Part shown: positions 26,870-34,992 of the stretch, piece after piece | How positions within the stretch are numbered: position 1 is the stretch's first letter | Layout: every line of letters starts with the position of its first letter | Source: Mesobacillus boroniphilus JCM 21738 | Lineage (GTDB): Bacteria > Bacillota > Bacilli > Bacillales > Cytobacillaceae | Reading direction: 5' to 3' | Length of the DNA: 37,334 nt | Assembly: GCF_000517385.1 (NCBI RefSeq) | Contig: NZ_BAUW01000038.1 | Span: forward strand, 1 to 37,334 | Notes under the pieces: model-generated | Told to the model about the DNA's origin: nothing | What the model saw: only the letters and a program-made list of their open reading frames with translations | Database searches by the model: none | Position numbers and translations under genes: made by a program

Positions 26870-28958
26870 AGCACAAAATTCGGAAATGGGCTTCCATGAG
26901 CGGCTTAAAAACGAAATGTCTTTCTATTACGAAAGAACAGTAAATACTAAAGGGGAAGTTTTAACGGAAATGAAAAACAATCCCTATTTCCAAAAAAACG
27001 ATGTTTGGAATCTAGACACTATCGGCTTAATTAACAACTTTAAAGAAATGCATTCACGCTACAATAGAAGTACCAAAAATATCGATTTCCTGCTTCTTAA
27101 TCCAACGTTCAGAATTGAAATCAAGTATTTATTTTATAAAAAGCTATTTAATGATGAATGGTCATTGAATAGGATCATGACAGCAATTTATCAAGTCAAT
27201 AAGATTCAAGGGTTCTTGAATGAATGTTACCCAAATGTTAAATCGATTTTGGAACTTGATATGGACAAAGCCGCTGAGAAATGGGTGCTTTGGTTAGAAA
27301 GTAAAGGAGTAAATTTGAAAATCACCAAGTACGTGGGGCATAGGGACACTTTTGAAAAGGCATCAACAGGCATTGTGACATTTTTAAAAATGATTTATTC
27401 AGCAATAAAAACTGTGACTGATGACCGTGATGAGTGGAAAAAGGAATCCTGGGATATTAGGAATTTAAAAAAGCTATACGGGATATCCCATAATCAATCT
27501 GCAAATTCTTATTTTCTCCATTTCGATAAAATAAAAAATCCAAAATTCAGGGACGCGGTAAAGAAGTATTTCAGGCACCGGCTTTTAGGAAAACAAAATT
27601 TCTCGGGCACTACTGCCGGAAATTACATGACGTATGTTACCCCGTTTTTTAATCACATTAGCGAGCTAGAACCTGAATGGAAAGATTTAAAAAAACTGCA
27701 GCGAAAACACATACTGGATTACATCCAGTGGCTCCACAGGTATGCCAATAGTAGCATAAATCATAGAAACAGCAATCCGGACGGATATGTACGGCAATCC
27801 TTGGCAATTGTTCAAAAGGTATTAACTGATTTCCAGAACTATCAATATGACACAGCGCCGGAAACGGACATAAGGATATTAATTTTTCCTGAAGATAAGC
27901 CTTTGGAAAAGAAAAAGGCTTACGATCAAGTTGATTATATCCCAGATTTCGTCCTTGATCAGCTGTTCACTGAAATCAATCATTTGCATAAGGAAGTACA
28001 GCCAATAGTCTGGATTGCCTTTAAAACCGGGTTAAGAATCTCGGACATTTTGACCTTGCGGCAGGACTGCCTAGTAAAATTAAATGGGAAATATCAAATA
28101 GTTACTGATATTAAAAAAACCTATGTAGCAGGGCATTCCATTCCAATAGATGAAGAAATAGCTTCTATTATCGTTGCTTTAATCGATTTGTCTATTAATA
28201 ACAGTAATAGCGATAACAACCCGGACAAATTCATTTTATCGCGTTATTCAGGCGTAAGAAAGGGAAAGCCTTTCAGCCAGGAATGGGTAAGACAGAAATT
28301 AAATACTTTGGCTCATGACCGCGAAATCAAAACAGAGGACGGCAAGATTTTTCATTTTAAAACCCATCAATTCAGGCATACGTACGCGGTAAAAATGCTC
28401 AATAACGGTACGGACATCTTAACAGTAAAAGAGCTTTTAGCACACGCCTCTCCAGAAATGACAATGCGATATGCAAAATTGCTGGACGGAACAAAACGAA
28501 AGGCTTTCGAAGAAGCAATAAAGAACGGTGTATTTTCTTTCGACAAAAATGGTGAAGTGAAAGAAATCAAACCAAATGAGGATATTCCAGAAGATGTTCT
28601 TGAAATGTTATGGAGAGAGCAGAAGCTAACCGCAATTGATAATCCTTATGGAACATGTCACGCAAGAATTAATGGGAATTGTCCTTATTCAGAAGAACCA
28701 CCTTGCCTTACGTGTAACGGAGGCAGCCCGTGTAAAGATCTGGCGATAGGATTGTCCGATATGGATGTGCAAAAATATGAGCTTCTTGTTAAAACTTCTT
28801 CAAAAACCATTGAAGTTTTGGAACAACGGGGTCGGCATGATGTTGCCCAGAAAAACAAAAAAAATCTAGATAGATATCAGGACATCCTAAAAACTATCCA
28901 AGACGGAAATATTATTTTCGGTCGTTTGGACCGTATTAAACGAAAGCAGGGATCGTAA
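26853..28958 (+). CDS. tnpB: Tn554-type transposase B (tyrosine recombinase)
   Basis: 701 aa with AAGGAG before ATG. Catalytic set in the C-terminal half: AFKTGLRISDILTLRQDC, THQFRHTYAVKML and LAHASPEMTMRYAKL, giving Arg, His-x-x-Arg, His and Tyr. After it come six or so cysteines (TCHARINGNCPYSEEPPCLT), probably a zinc site seen in Tn554 TnpB-like proteins. It is somewhat longer than TnpB of Tn554 (630 aa). The stop overlaps the tnpC start (TAATG). It pairs with TnpA in integration and excision. Confidence 0.93.
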   Translation: MIQSHKAQNSEMGFHERLKNEMSFYYERTVNTKGEVLTEMKNNPYFQKNDVWNLDTIGLINNFKEMHSRYNRSTKNIDFLLLNPTFRIEIKYLFYKKLFNDEWSLNRIMTAIYQVNKIQGFLNECYPNVKSILELDMDKAAEKWVLWLESKGVNLKITKYVGHRDTFEKASTGIVTFLKMIYSAIKTVTDDRDEWKKESWDIRNLKKLYGISHNQSANSYFLHFDKIKNPKFRDAVKKYFRHRLLGKQNFSGTTAGNYMTYVTPFFNHISELEPEWKDLKKLQRKHILDYIQWLHRYANSSINHRNSNPDGYVRQSLAIVQKVLTDFQNYQYDTAPETDIRILIFPEDKPLEKKKAYDQVDYIPDFVLDQLFTEINHLHKEVQPIVWIAFKTGLRISDILTLRQDCLVKLNGKYQIVTDIKKTYVAGHSIPIDEEIASIIVALIDLSINNSNSDNNPDKFILSRYSGVRKGKPFSQEWVRQKLNTLAHDREIKTEDGKIFHFKTHQFRHTYAVKMLNNGTDILTVKELLAHASPEMTMRYAKLLDGTKRKAFEEAIKNGVFSFDKNGEVKEIKPNEDIPEDVLEMLWREQKLTAIDNPYGTCHARINGNCPYSEEPPCLTCNGGSPCKDLAIGLSDMDVQKYELLVKTSSKTIEVLEQRGRHDVAQKNKKNLDRYQDILKTIQDGNIIFGRLDRIKRKQGS

Positions 28959-29338
28959 TGACAAACTATGATCGTAAGGAGCAATTAAAAAAAATCCATC
29001 AGAGCCGTAAAGCTTCAACGGCTCTGAAAGTGGATGAAGCAATAAAAAGACTTATAAAATCAAAAGATAGTATCAATTTTAATAGCGTGGCAAAGGAAGC
29101 CGGTCTCTCAAAGGCGACGTTATACAATAACCAGGAGCTTCGACACCGCATTGAATCTCTTCGCCTACAACAAATAAGTACGCCTAGCGAAAAACAAATG
29201 AAGCGGAATATGGATGATAATAATAAAGACGCTCTAATCGAATCATTAAAGAGAAAAGTAAAGAAACTCGAAAATGAAAACAAAGAGTTGCGAGAACAAG
29301 TAAAATTTGCATATGCGGAAGTTTATAAAAAAATTTAA
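28958..29338 (+). CDS. tnpC: Tn554-type transposase C (DUF6262-like)
   Basis: 126 aa, the same length as TnpC of Tn554 (125 aa). INFNSVAKEAGLSKATLYNN is a helix-turn-helix and ALIESLKRKVKKLENENKEL begins a C-terminal coiled coil. TnpC is not essential in Tn554 but influences efficiency and orientation of insertion. It starts within the tnpB stop, and the ISL3 element begins 20 bases after it, so the IS has not damaged the gene. Confidence 0.88.
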   Translation: MTNYDRKEQLKKIHQSRKASTALKVDEAIKRLIKSKDSINFNSVAKEAGLSKATLYNNQELRHRIESLRLQQISTPSEKQMKRNMDDNNKDALIESLKRKVKKLENENKELREQVKFAYAEVYKKI

Positions 29339-29461
29339 AAATTGGTGTTATTAATTAAGATTCATCATCACTTTTTGTGAAATAACACAAAAAAGGAAAA
29401 CATTTTTGAATTCCTGGCAATAATGTTAGCATCACAACAAACATTAGTAGGAGGTTCATAA

Positions 29462-30655
29462 ATGTTTTCCGTGTTACTAGAATTGCCAGAATTTGAAGTT
29501 GTTAATCAAGAAATTTTCGATACTCATTATTTCGTTCATATCGAGAAAAAAGCTGATGAGGAACGCTGTACGTGTTGTGGCTTTTACTCATCATCTGTCC
29601 ACGACAGAAGGACAAAAAAGGTACGGGATCTTTCTATCCTTAATAAACCTTTATTTTTAAATGTTATTATTAAGCGATATCGTTGCCAGAACTGCGAAGA
29701 AGTTTTTTCCGCTCCTTTTGAATCGATTGCCGCACATCAGCGTTACACGAATCGCTTTCGCCAGTTTATCTATGAACAAGTTTTGGGTACTACCATTCAA
29801 GATATTAGCCAAAAACATCAGATTGCCTATTCTACAGTTGAGCGCATCTTTTATTCAATCGCTCAAGAAAAGGCTGATGAACATGAGAATGTCATACAAA
29901 AAACTCAAGAAGTTCAAGACATCACGTTAAGCCTAGATGAGGTCGCTGTTCGTAAGGGACAAAGATATGAGACCGTTCTGTATGATGCCAACTTAGGCGC
30001 TGTTATGGGTATGCATCAAGATCGTGATTATACCTCAACGCTTGAACTTTTAAGGTTAAAGGTCATTCATCCCGAACGGGTTAAAAATGTTGTGGTCGAC
30101 ATGTGGGATCCCTTTCATAAAGCCATCCGAACAGCTTTTCCTGATGCACAAATTATTGTCGATAAATACCATGTCGTGCAAAAGGTTACTCAAGCATTAG
30201 ACCAAGTTCGTAAGAAAATACCTGGCTTAAAAAAGGCACGATTTCACTTACTGAGAAGTTATGAAAATGTAAAAGAAAAAAACCGATCAAGACTGAATGA
30301 ACTATTAGAAACTCATGATAACCTAGCTTACGGATATTTTCTGAAAGAACTCTTTAGGGACTTTTACAAATCGACAGATTATGCAATAGCGGATCAGCTA
30401 TTATCGGAATGGATCCAGCTCGCTTGGAGCAGTCCTTTTGAATCCTTTCATGAAGTGGCTAAAACAATTGAAAACTGGCGGCCACAGATCATGCAATACT
30501 TTCATACTCCATTTACTAATGGGCGGACTGAAGGTACAAATCATAAAATTAAGAATATAAAGCGACGAGCATACGGTTATAGAAACACCCAACGATTTAA
30601 AACACGTGTATTTTTGGAGTGTACAGGACAAACTTATAAAAAACAGATGTCCTAG
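29462..30655 (+). CDS. ISL3-family transposase
   Basis: 397 aa, AGGAGG before ATG. N-terminal zinc finger (CTCCGFYSSSVHD, then RCQNCEEVFSAPF), helix-turn-helix (TIQDISQKHQIAYSTVERIF) and the DDE core: SLDEVAVRKGQRYETVLYD, VVVDMWDPFHKAIRTAFP, VDKYHVVQKV, and the end HTPFTNGRTEGTNHKIKNIK with the catalytic Glu. This is the complete ISL3 layout (transposase DUF/DDE_Tnp_ISL3). The frame is intact, in contrast with many genes of the window, so the IS may be recent or active. Confidence 0.93.
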   Translation: MFSVLLELPEFEVVNQEIFDTHYFVHIEKKADEERCTCCGFYSSSVHDRRTKKVRDLSILNKPLFLNVIIKRYRCQNCEEVFSAPFESIAAHQRYTNRFRQFIYEQVLGTTIQDISQKHQIAYSTVERIFYSIAQEKADEHENVIQKTQEVQDITLSLDEVAVRKGQRYETVLYDANLGAVMGMHQDRDYTSTLELLRLKVIHPERVKNVVVDMWDPFHKAIRTAFPDAQIIVDKYHVVQKVTQALDQVRKKIPGLKKARFHLLRSYENVKEKNRSRLNELLETHDNLAYGYFLKELFRDFYKSTDYAIADQLLSEWIQLAWSSPFESFHEVAKTIENWRPQIMQYFHTPFTNGRTEGTNHKIKNIKRRAYGYRNTQRFKTRVFLECTGQTYKKQMS

Positions 30656-30659
30656 CCCC

Positions 30660-30769
30660 CTCCTTCTTCATCATTATGGTGATCATAGTTGGTGGAAAAG
30701 AAGCCGTCAAGGAAAGCACTTGACCGCTTCTTTTCCACCAACTGGCTAGTCTGTAAGATGAAGAAGGAG
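30660..30769. repeat. Nested inverted repeats in ISL3 3' region
   Basis: Three nested arm pairs on one axis: CTCCTTCTTCATC with GATGAAGAAGGAG (30660-30672, 30757-30769), GTTGGTGGAAAAGAAGC with GCTTCTTTTCCACCAAC (30688-30704, 30726-30742, perfect 17 bp) and GTCAAG with CTTGAC (30706-30711, 30719-30724). The result is one long cruciform or RNA hairpin just after the transposase stop. It may protect the mRNA end, block read-through, or be a nested palindromic insertion. Confidence 0.75.
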
Positions 30770-30899
30770 AGAGTTTGAGTAGCCACAATCTAGCTATCTT
30801 ATTGTCGGAATTGAGTATGAATCACAAACAATGGTGAAGAGACTTAATTAATAATCTAAGTTGACTAAGCAGGGTACTTTAGGAGCTTATTTAGCATAC

Positions 30900-30937
30900 A
30901 AAAAAAGCTCGGAGCCATAAAAGCCCTGAGCTTCTTT
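30900..30937 (-). terminator. Terminator of the cysteine hydrolase gene
   Basis: AAGCTC and GAGCTT, with inner GG/CC, form the stem. On the minus strand it ends in a T run (the seven A before the stem on the plus strand). It lies about 60 bases after the hydrolase stop. Confidence 0.65.
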
Positions 30938-30994
30938 ATATTAATATGTTTGTTGAAGATGAGCACCCTCTACTTTAAGTATAAAACTTCACAA

Positions 30995-31519
30995 TCATCT
31001 AATAAATGCAATATCTTTACTCGGATGAACTTCTGCAAACCAACGTAATACTCCGTTATGATGATTTATAATTTGTTGTGCAGTAATATCTTGTGAATCC
31101 CAAGTGCTATGTGTATCCGAAGCTAAAGTAACCTTATATTCCATACTAAAAGCTCTTCTACAAGTTGTATCAACACACGCTTCTGTTTGAATTCCCGCAA
31201 TTACTAAATGTTCAATCCCTTGTTTTTTCAGTTCTTCATCTAAAGTAGTATTAAAAAATGAGTCAGGAGTAGTTTTTTGAATGATTACATCTTGAGTGTT
31301 AGGAAAAATTTCAGGATGAATCTCCCAACCATTTGTGCCATATTCTAAAGGTTTACCAGCAGGTGCATTATGCTGTATATAAAAAATTGGTGTTTTATTA
31401 GAACGTGCTTGAGTAATTAGATTCTTTAAATTTTGAAGTAACCTATCCCCTTTATATACAACATTACCTTCTTGAAACATACCATTTTGAACGTCAATAA
31501 CTAGTAGTGCTTTCTTCAA
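30995..31519 (-). CDS. Isochorismatase-family cysteine hydrolase
   Basis: 174 aa from TTG 31519, preceded by GAGGGGGAG; the longer frame to 31681 overlaps the NUDIX remnant and lacks a site. LLVIDVQNGMF gives the catalytic Asp, IIQKTTPDSFF the Lys, and GIQTEACVDTTCRRAF the nucleophilic Cys, the complete triad. The family includes nicotinamidases, isochorismatases and streptothricin hydrolases; the motifs do not decide which. DTHSTWDSQDITAQQIINHH is typical of the generic cysteine hydrolase group. It is cargo of the transposon, with its own terminator. Confidence 0.85.
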   Translation of the reverse strand: MKKALLVIDVQNGMFQEGNVVYKGDRLLQNLKNLITQARSNKTPIFYIQHNAPAGKPLEYGTNGWEIHPEIFPNTQDVIIQKTTPDSFFNTTLDEELKKQGIEHLVIAGIQTEACVDTTCRRAFSMEYKVTLASDTHSTWDSQDITAQQIINHHNGVLRWFAEVHPSKDIAFIR

Positions 31520-31661
31520 TATTCTCCCCCTCAAATTTAAACATAAATGAATACTAATTGATTGACTTATTATAAAATCATGCATCTTTGTTGAATAAGA
31601 ATATTCTATAAAAAGAGCGTTAATCCTTCCTGGTTCAACGCATACGCTAGCTAAAGAAGAT

Positions 31662-31912
31662 CTATTTAAAAAGTTGCTCATTATACATGCTAATTGAGTG
31701 TAATTTCTCTTTTAGTAAGTTATCAAGTATTTGCTCTATTACAATTGGTTCCCGCAAGTCTTTACTATCAAATGTTACAAGATCACTCACTTTTATCCAC
31801 TTGGAAAGTTCCACTTATCAACAGCATTAGGTTTGTTCTCTTTTATTATTAAGACTTTATCATCACTAAAGATTGATACACTTGCTACTAAGACAATTTC
31901 ATCTTGGGACAT
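31662..31912 (-). pseudogene. NUDIX hydrolase with internal deletion
   Basis: On the minus strand, GAGGAG precedes ATG 31912: MSQDEIVLVASVSIFSDDKV, then KWNFPSG and a stop. The next frame reads WIKVSDLVTFDSKDLREPIV to a stop at 31662, a typical NUDIX C-terminus. The N-terminus normally continues from WNFPSG into the GX5EX7REUXEEXGU box, which is absent, so about 60 codons including the catalytic residues are lost. No indel repair can restore it; this is a true deletion, unlike the frameshifts elsewhere. The protein would be inactive. Confidence 0.7.
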
Positions 31913-32041
31913 TTTTTCTCCTCGATTCTTTTGAGAATCACATTTATTTCTATGGTCATCTAATTACTCTCTTTTTCACTAACCTGCTTACTTTCTCATA
32001 AAATGCGTCAACACATTCTTTGAATCAACCCTCCAATAGGT

Positions 32042-33836
32042 TTAAGAAGATGTTAGTTCTATAAATTCTTCCGCATCTTTGACGCACAATTCCATTCCTT
32101 TTTCCCAGAATTCCTCAGAAGTAATATCTTCTCCCAAATGTTTCATAACTAACTCTTCCACAGACATACTTCCTGAATCACGAAGTAATTTCAAATAATC
32201 TTTCTCAAAATCTTTCCCTTTCTCCTTTGCCTTTGCATAGATGCCTAATGCAAATAAATACCAAAAGTATATGGGAAATTATAAAAAGGCGATTGAGTAA
32301 TATAGTAGTGTGGTGTCCAAACCCAAGAATAAATTGAAGGTTGTTCTAGGGAGCCAGCATACGCCTCATTTATTGATTCTTCCATCAACTGATTTAGTCG
32401 ATTGGCTGAAACAATGCCTTCATTACGTTCCTTGTAAAATCTCTGCTCAAATAAGAATCTCGAATGAATATTCATAAAGTTCATTACACTACGTTTTAAT
32501 TTTTCATCTAGTATAAATAATTTTTCTTCTCTTGTATTTGCCTTTTTCATAGCCGCATCAAAAATAATCATTTCAGAGAAGGTTGAAGCAGTTTCAGCAA
32601 TGCTTAACGGATAACGTTATTCAACCCATTAACAGACTTCATGGCATGATTATGGAAAGCATGCCCCAGTTCATGAACAAGAGTTAACATATTTAAAAGA
32701 GTCCCGTTAAATGTCATAAAAACTCTCGATTCACCTGTGAGTGGAAAACCAGCGCAAAATGAAATAGCGGACTTATTGGGACGATCTTCCGCCTCTATCC
32801 ATCCTTCATAGAAAGCCCTCCTAACGAAGCCCTCTAATTCGGAACCAAATTGACTAAAATATTCTGTAATAAGCGTTGCAGCTTCCTCGAATGTTATTAC
32901 TTGATTACTTTTTGTGACGGGAGCCCAAAAGTTATAAGCCTTCATACTAGTTCCGCCTATCATTTCAGCTTTTCGCTCCAAGTAATTTGAGAAAGGTTGT
33001 TTATATTTACTAATCACTGTCCACATCGTATTCAGCGTTTCTTCCTTCATTCTGTTTTTTTTCAGTGGTTCTTCTAATATACTTTTAATCCCTCGTTTGT
33101 TATTTACCTGTATACGAAAGCCAGCAATGTGATTTATTATTTTACTAAATAATTCTTCTTTCTCTTTCCATGTAGTCTCTAGTACATAATGAGCTTCCTT
33201 CCGTACTTCTTCACTATGGTGCGATCGCAAGTTAATGGCTTGTCCAACTGATAGATTTTCTTCTTTTCCATTAATTTGTATATTTATCTTTATACTACTT
33301 ACTAGATTATTATAAAAATGTCCCCAAGCATGGTATCCATCAACCATCAAGTCTGAAATTAAATTGATCTCTGCTTCTGACAAATTCTTATCTGCATTTT
33401 CCCGCCATTCATTAAGAATAAATCTATATTCTTGTAATTTTTCGGTTTCTAGTATGCTTTCCCAAACATCTTCCTTTGTGTATGTAAATATCTTCTTTAA
33501 TTTCGATAATTCTTTTTCAAAACGGGATTCCTCTTGAGCAACTTTTCCTCGTAAAGTCGCAGCTTCTTGATCCTTTGGATTTTCTGCAAGGAGACAAGTG
33601 ATAAAAGAATTAGCTTGCGATAAGTACAAGCGAATGGTAGCGATGTTTTCTATTAAAGGGACCACTTTAATTACTTCATTTATTGAAATTGGTGTAATTA
33701 ATGATTTAATACTACTTTCTAATATATTTACAAGAGCTGCTAATCGATTCATATGCTCTAAAAATTGACTTGATTTGCTTCCCCCTATAAAAACCTTATC
33801 TAAATTCCACACTCTTGAATAGCTTATTTTCTCCAT
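32042..33836 (-). pseudogene. M3 family oligoendopeptidase (PepF-like), two frameshifts
   Basis: Three frames on the minus strand join into 598 aa, the normal PepF length. Restoring one T near 32620 (GTTAT to GTTTAT) and one T near 32262 (GGTAT to GGTTAT) reads VYPLSIAETASTFSEM and PYTFGYLFALGIYAKAKEKG. TLVHELGHAFHNHAMKSVNG is the HExxH zinc motif with its following helix. The C-terminus (EEFWEKGMELCVKDAEEF) is typical. GGGGAGGT precedes ATG 33836. It is a cytosolic zinc peptidase that trims short peptides, or matures peptide signals in some systems. It is an unusual cargo for a Tn554 relative. Confidence 0.88.
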
Positions 33837-33930
33837 TAGTTACCTCCCCAAAATATTTACATTGCAAAAGCGAACGTTCATTCTTATCTTATCATATTTT
33901 ATAGGTAAAAAATTCCTACAAAAAAAACAA

Positions 33931-33966
33931 AAGACATTGATTTTTCAGATCAATGTCTCTTTTTTA
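33931..33966. terminator. Terminator at transposon right end
   Basis: AGACATTGAT and ATCAATGTCT form a perfect 10-bp stem, with A runs before and T runs after, so it works on both strands. It lies between the M3 gene promoter region and the right end of the transposon. On the minus strand it blocks transcription from outside entering the peptidase gene. Confidence 0.85.
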
Positions 33967-34108
33967 ACTATTTGCTTCGTTCAATAAGCCTTCCTATTTA
34001 TTTTAACAGAAATATCCGGAAACCTGCTTGGGAAAGGAATAACATATTAAACATGACTAATATGTAAAAGCCTTGATTTTAATAACAATTTCTAAAAAAG
34101 GTCTTGAT

Positions 34109-34116
34109 AAGGTTAT
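34109..34116 (+). repeat. Right AAGGTTAT core at transposon boundary
   Basis: Second copy of the 8-bp sequence at 25564-25571. The bases just before it (TCTTGAT) belong to the transposon, and those after it (AAATTACCAATACG) continue the ligase gene. Confidence 0.75.
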
Positions 34117-34381
34117 AAATTACCAATACGCTGACGTTTTCGTGACTGGTTATCGTAAGAAAGAATTCGGTTGGCTACTCGCTGACAAGGAAGGGCTCTA
34201 TATGGGCGTTATGGAGCTCGGTGTGCCGCCGAAAGAAAGAGCGAAGATTTACCGGAGGGCTATCGTTAAAGAAACGGACGACTTTGCGTATGTCGACCCG
34301 GTGGAAGTACGTGTAAAATTCCGAAACTACACAAAGGCGGGACTATTACGGTTACCTAGTTTTAACGGCTGGTGCGATTAG
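34117..34381 (+). pseudogene. ATP-dependent DNA ligase, 3' part
   Basis: NYQYADVFVTGYRKKEFGWL, then YMGVMELGVPPKERAKIYRR and a stop at 34381, is the OB-fold C-terminal domain of phage-type ATP-dependent ligases. It follows directly on DWLKVI at 25571. The frame is exact: 557 plus 265 bases equals 274 codons. The open frame from TTG 34073 adds transposon-encoded residues and is unlikely to be translated usefully. A terminator follows. Confidence 0.92.
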
Positions 34382-34419
34382 AGGCATTTTTATTGGTACG
34401 ATGTATATGAGTATAAGTA

Positions 34420-34449
34420 AAGCCATACGCAACCTCGTATGGCTTTTTC
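34420..34449 (+). terminator. Terminator after ligase 3' part
   Basis: AAGCCATACG and CGTATGGCTT form a 10-bp stem with loop CAACCT and a following T run. It lies about 40 bases after the ligase stop; it also serves the opposing gene at 34459. Confidence 0.85.
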
Positions 34450-34458
34450 ACTATATTT

Positions 34459-34665
34459 CTATTCGTTTTCCTTGACCTTTGAGTGTTCTTCTAAAATAGA
34501 GATTGCTATTGCTAACCCCTGGGCACGTCCAGCATATAAATCAGCTTCTTCTCCTATAACTCCTCGGTTTCTCAAGTCCATTTCCTTGTTTTCATACACT
34601 TCTTTTTGATGATTTAACTCATTTAATAAATTTGAAACATCATTTACCGTCAATGCTTTAGTCAT
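34459..34665 (-). CDS. Small helical hypothetical protein
   Basis: 68 aa (MTKALTVNDVSNLLNELNHQ at the start, YAGRAQGLAIAISILEEHSK near the end) with AAGGGAG before ATG on the minus strand. It is helical and charged. The size and the C-terminal GRAQGLAIAISIL pattern resemble small uncharacterised proteins of Bacillus phages. No function can be given. Confidence 0.6.
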   Translation of the reverse strand: MTKALTVNDVSNLLNELNHQKEVYENKEMDLRNRGVIGEEADLYAGRAQGLAIAISILEEHSKVKENE

Positions 34666-34725
34666 TTTTTATACTCCCTTAAATCTGAAATTTATTTGGT
34701 AAAACAACTTAAAATCTAATGATAT

Positions 34726-34849
34726 TTATTGGTCTACCCCTATATCATCGTAATATTGCTTGCCCATACTTCTAGCACCTAAACTTAAGAGTGTTCCTAA
34801 AATAAACCCGATAACCCCAATTATGATAGATAATGTAGAACCACCCCAT
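34726..34849 (-). pseudogene. Possible small membrane protein, frameshifted
   Basis: After ATG 34849 the frame GGSTLSIIIGVIGFILGTLL, then SLGARSMGKQYYDDIGVDQ and a stop, is reached only if one G of GGGG is removed. This gives 40 aa with one hydrophobic helix. There is no clear ribosome site. It fits the indel pattern of the window but could be chance. Confidence 0.3.
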
Positions 34850-34940
34850 TAACTTAATTTTCTCAATATGAAAATTATACCATTTAGAATGTTGCTTTGG
34901 TGAAATATAAGAAATTTTGTTAAAAGGATAAATGTTTTAA

Positions 34941-34961
34941 GAACGCTTGTTCGTGTATAAT
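34941..34961 (+). promoter_or_regulatory. LexA (SOS) box overlapping promoter of yolD-like gene
   Basis: GAAC-GCTT-GTTC (34941-34952) is the Gram-positive LexA/DinR box (GAAC-N4-GTTC), followed four bases later by TATAAT (34956-34961). LexA bound there would cover the -35/-10 spacer. This is the expected control for a YolD gene. Confidence 0.8.
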
Positions 34962-34992
34962 AACGGTAAACACTTCGAAAGGATTGACCGCT

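Larger units (their letters stand above)
29359..30843. mobile_element. ISL3-family insertion sequence, 1485 bp
   Basis: Flanked by TTAATTAA on both sides (29351-29358 and 30844-30851), an 8-bp direct repeat as ISL3 elements make. The terminal inverted repeats are GATTCATCATCACTTTTTGT on the left and GTCTCTTCACCATTGTTTGT on the right, read inward (about 14 of 20 identical). It holds one intact transposase gene. Because TTAATTAA is itself palindromic, chance is possible, but spacing, IR similarity and length all agree. Confidence 0.75.
25572..34116. mobile_element. Tn554-like transposon, about 8.5 kb
   Basis: Bounded by AAGGTTAT repeats inside a DNA ligase gene. It begins with the tnpA-tnpB-tnpC operon, followed by an ISL3-family insertion sequence, a cysteine hydrolase, a deleted NUDIX gene and an M3 oligoendopeptidase (the last three on the minus strand). 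Terminators lie just inside both ends (25593-25636 and 33931-33966). No terminal inverted repeats are evident, as expected for Tn554 relatives. GC is visibly lower than in the surrounding element. Known Tn554 carries resistance genes and uses radC; the cargo and target here differ. Confidence 0.88.

Noticed and set aside
31520..31681. N-terminal extension of the cysteine hydrolase
   Set aside because: The extra 54 codons overlap the NUDIX C-terminus, lack a ribosome site and do not fit the family; TTG 31519 has a strong site.
31731..31934. Plus-strand frame opposite the NUDIX remnant
   Set aside because: The minus strand has a clear ribosome site and NUDIX sequence; the plus frame has none.
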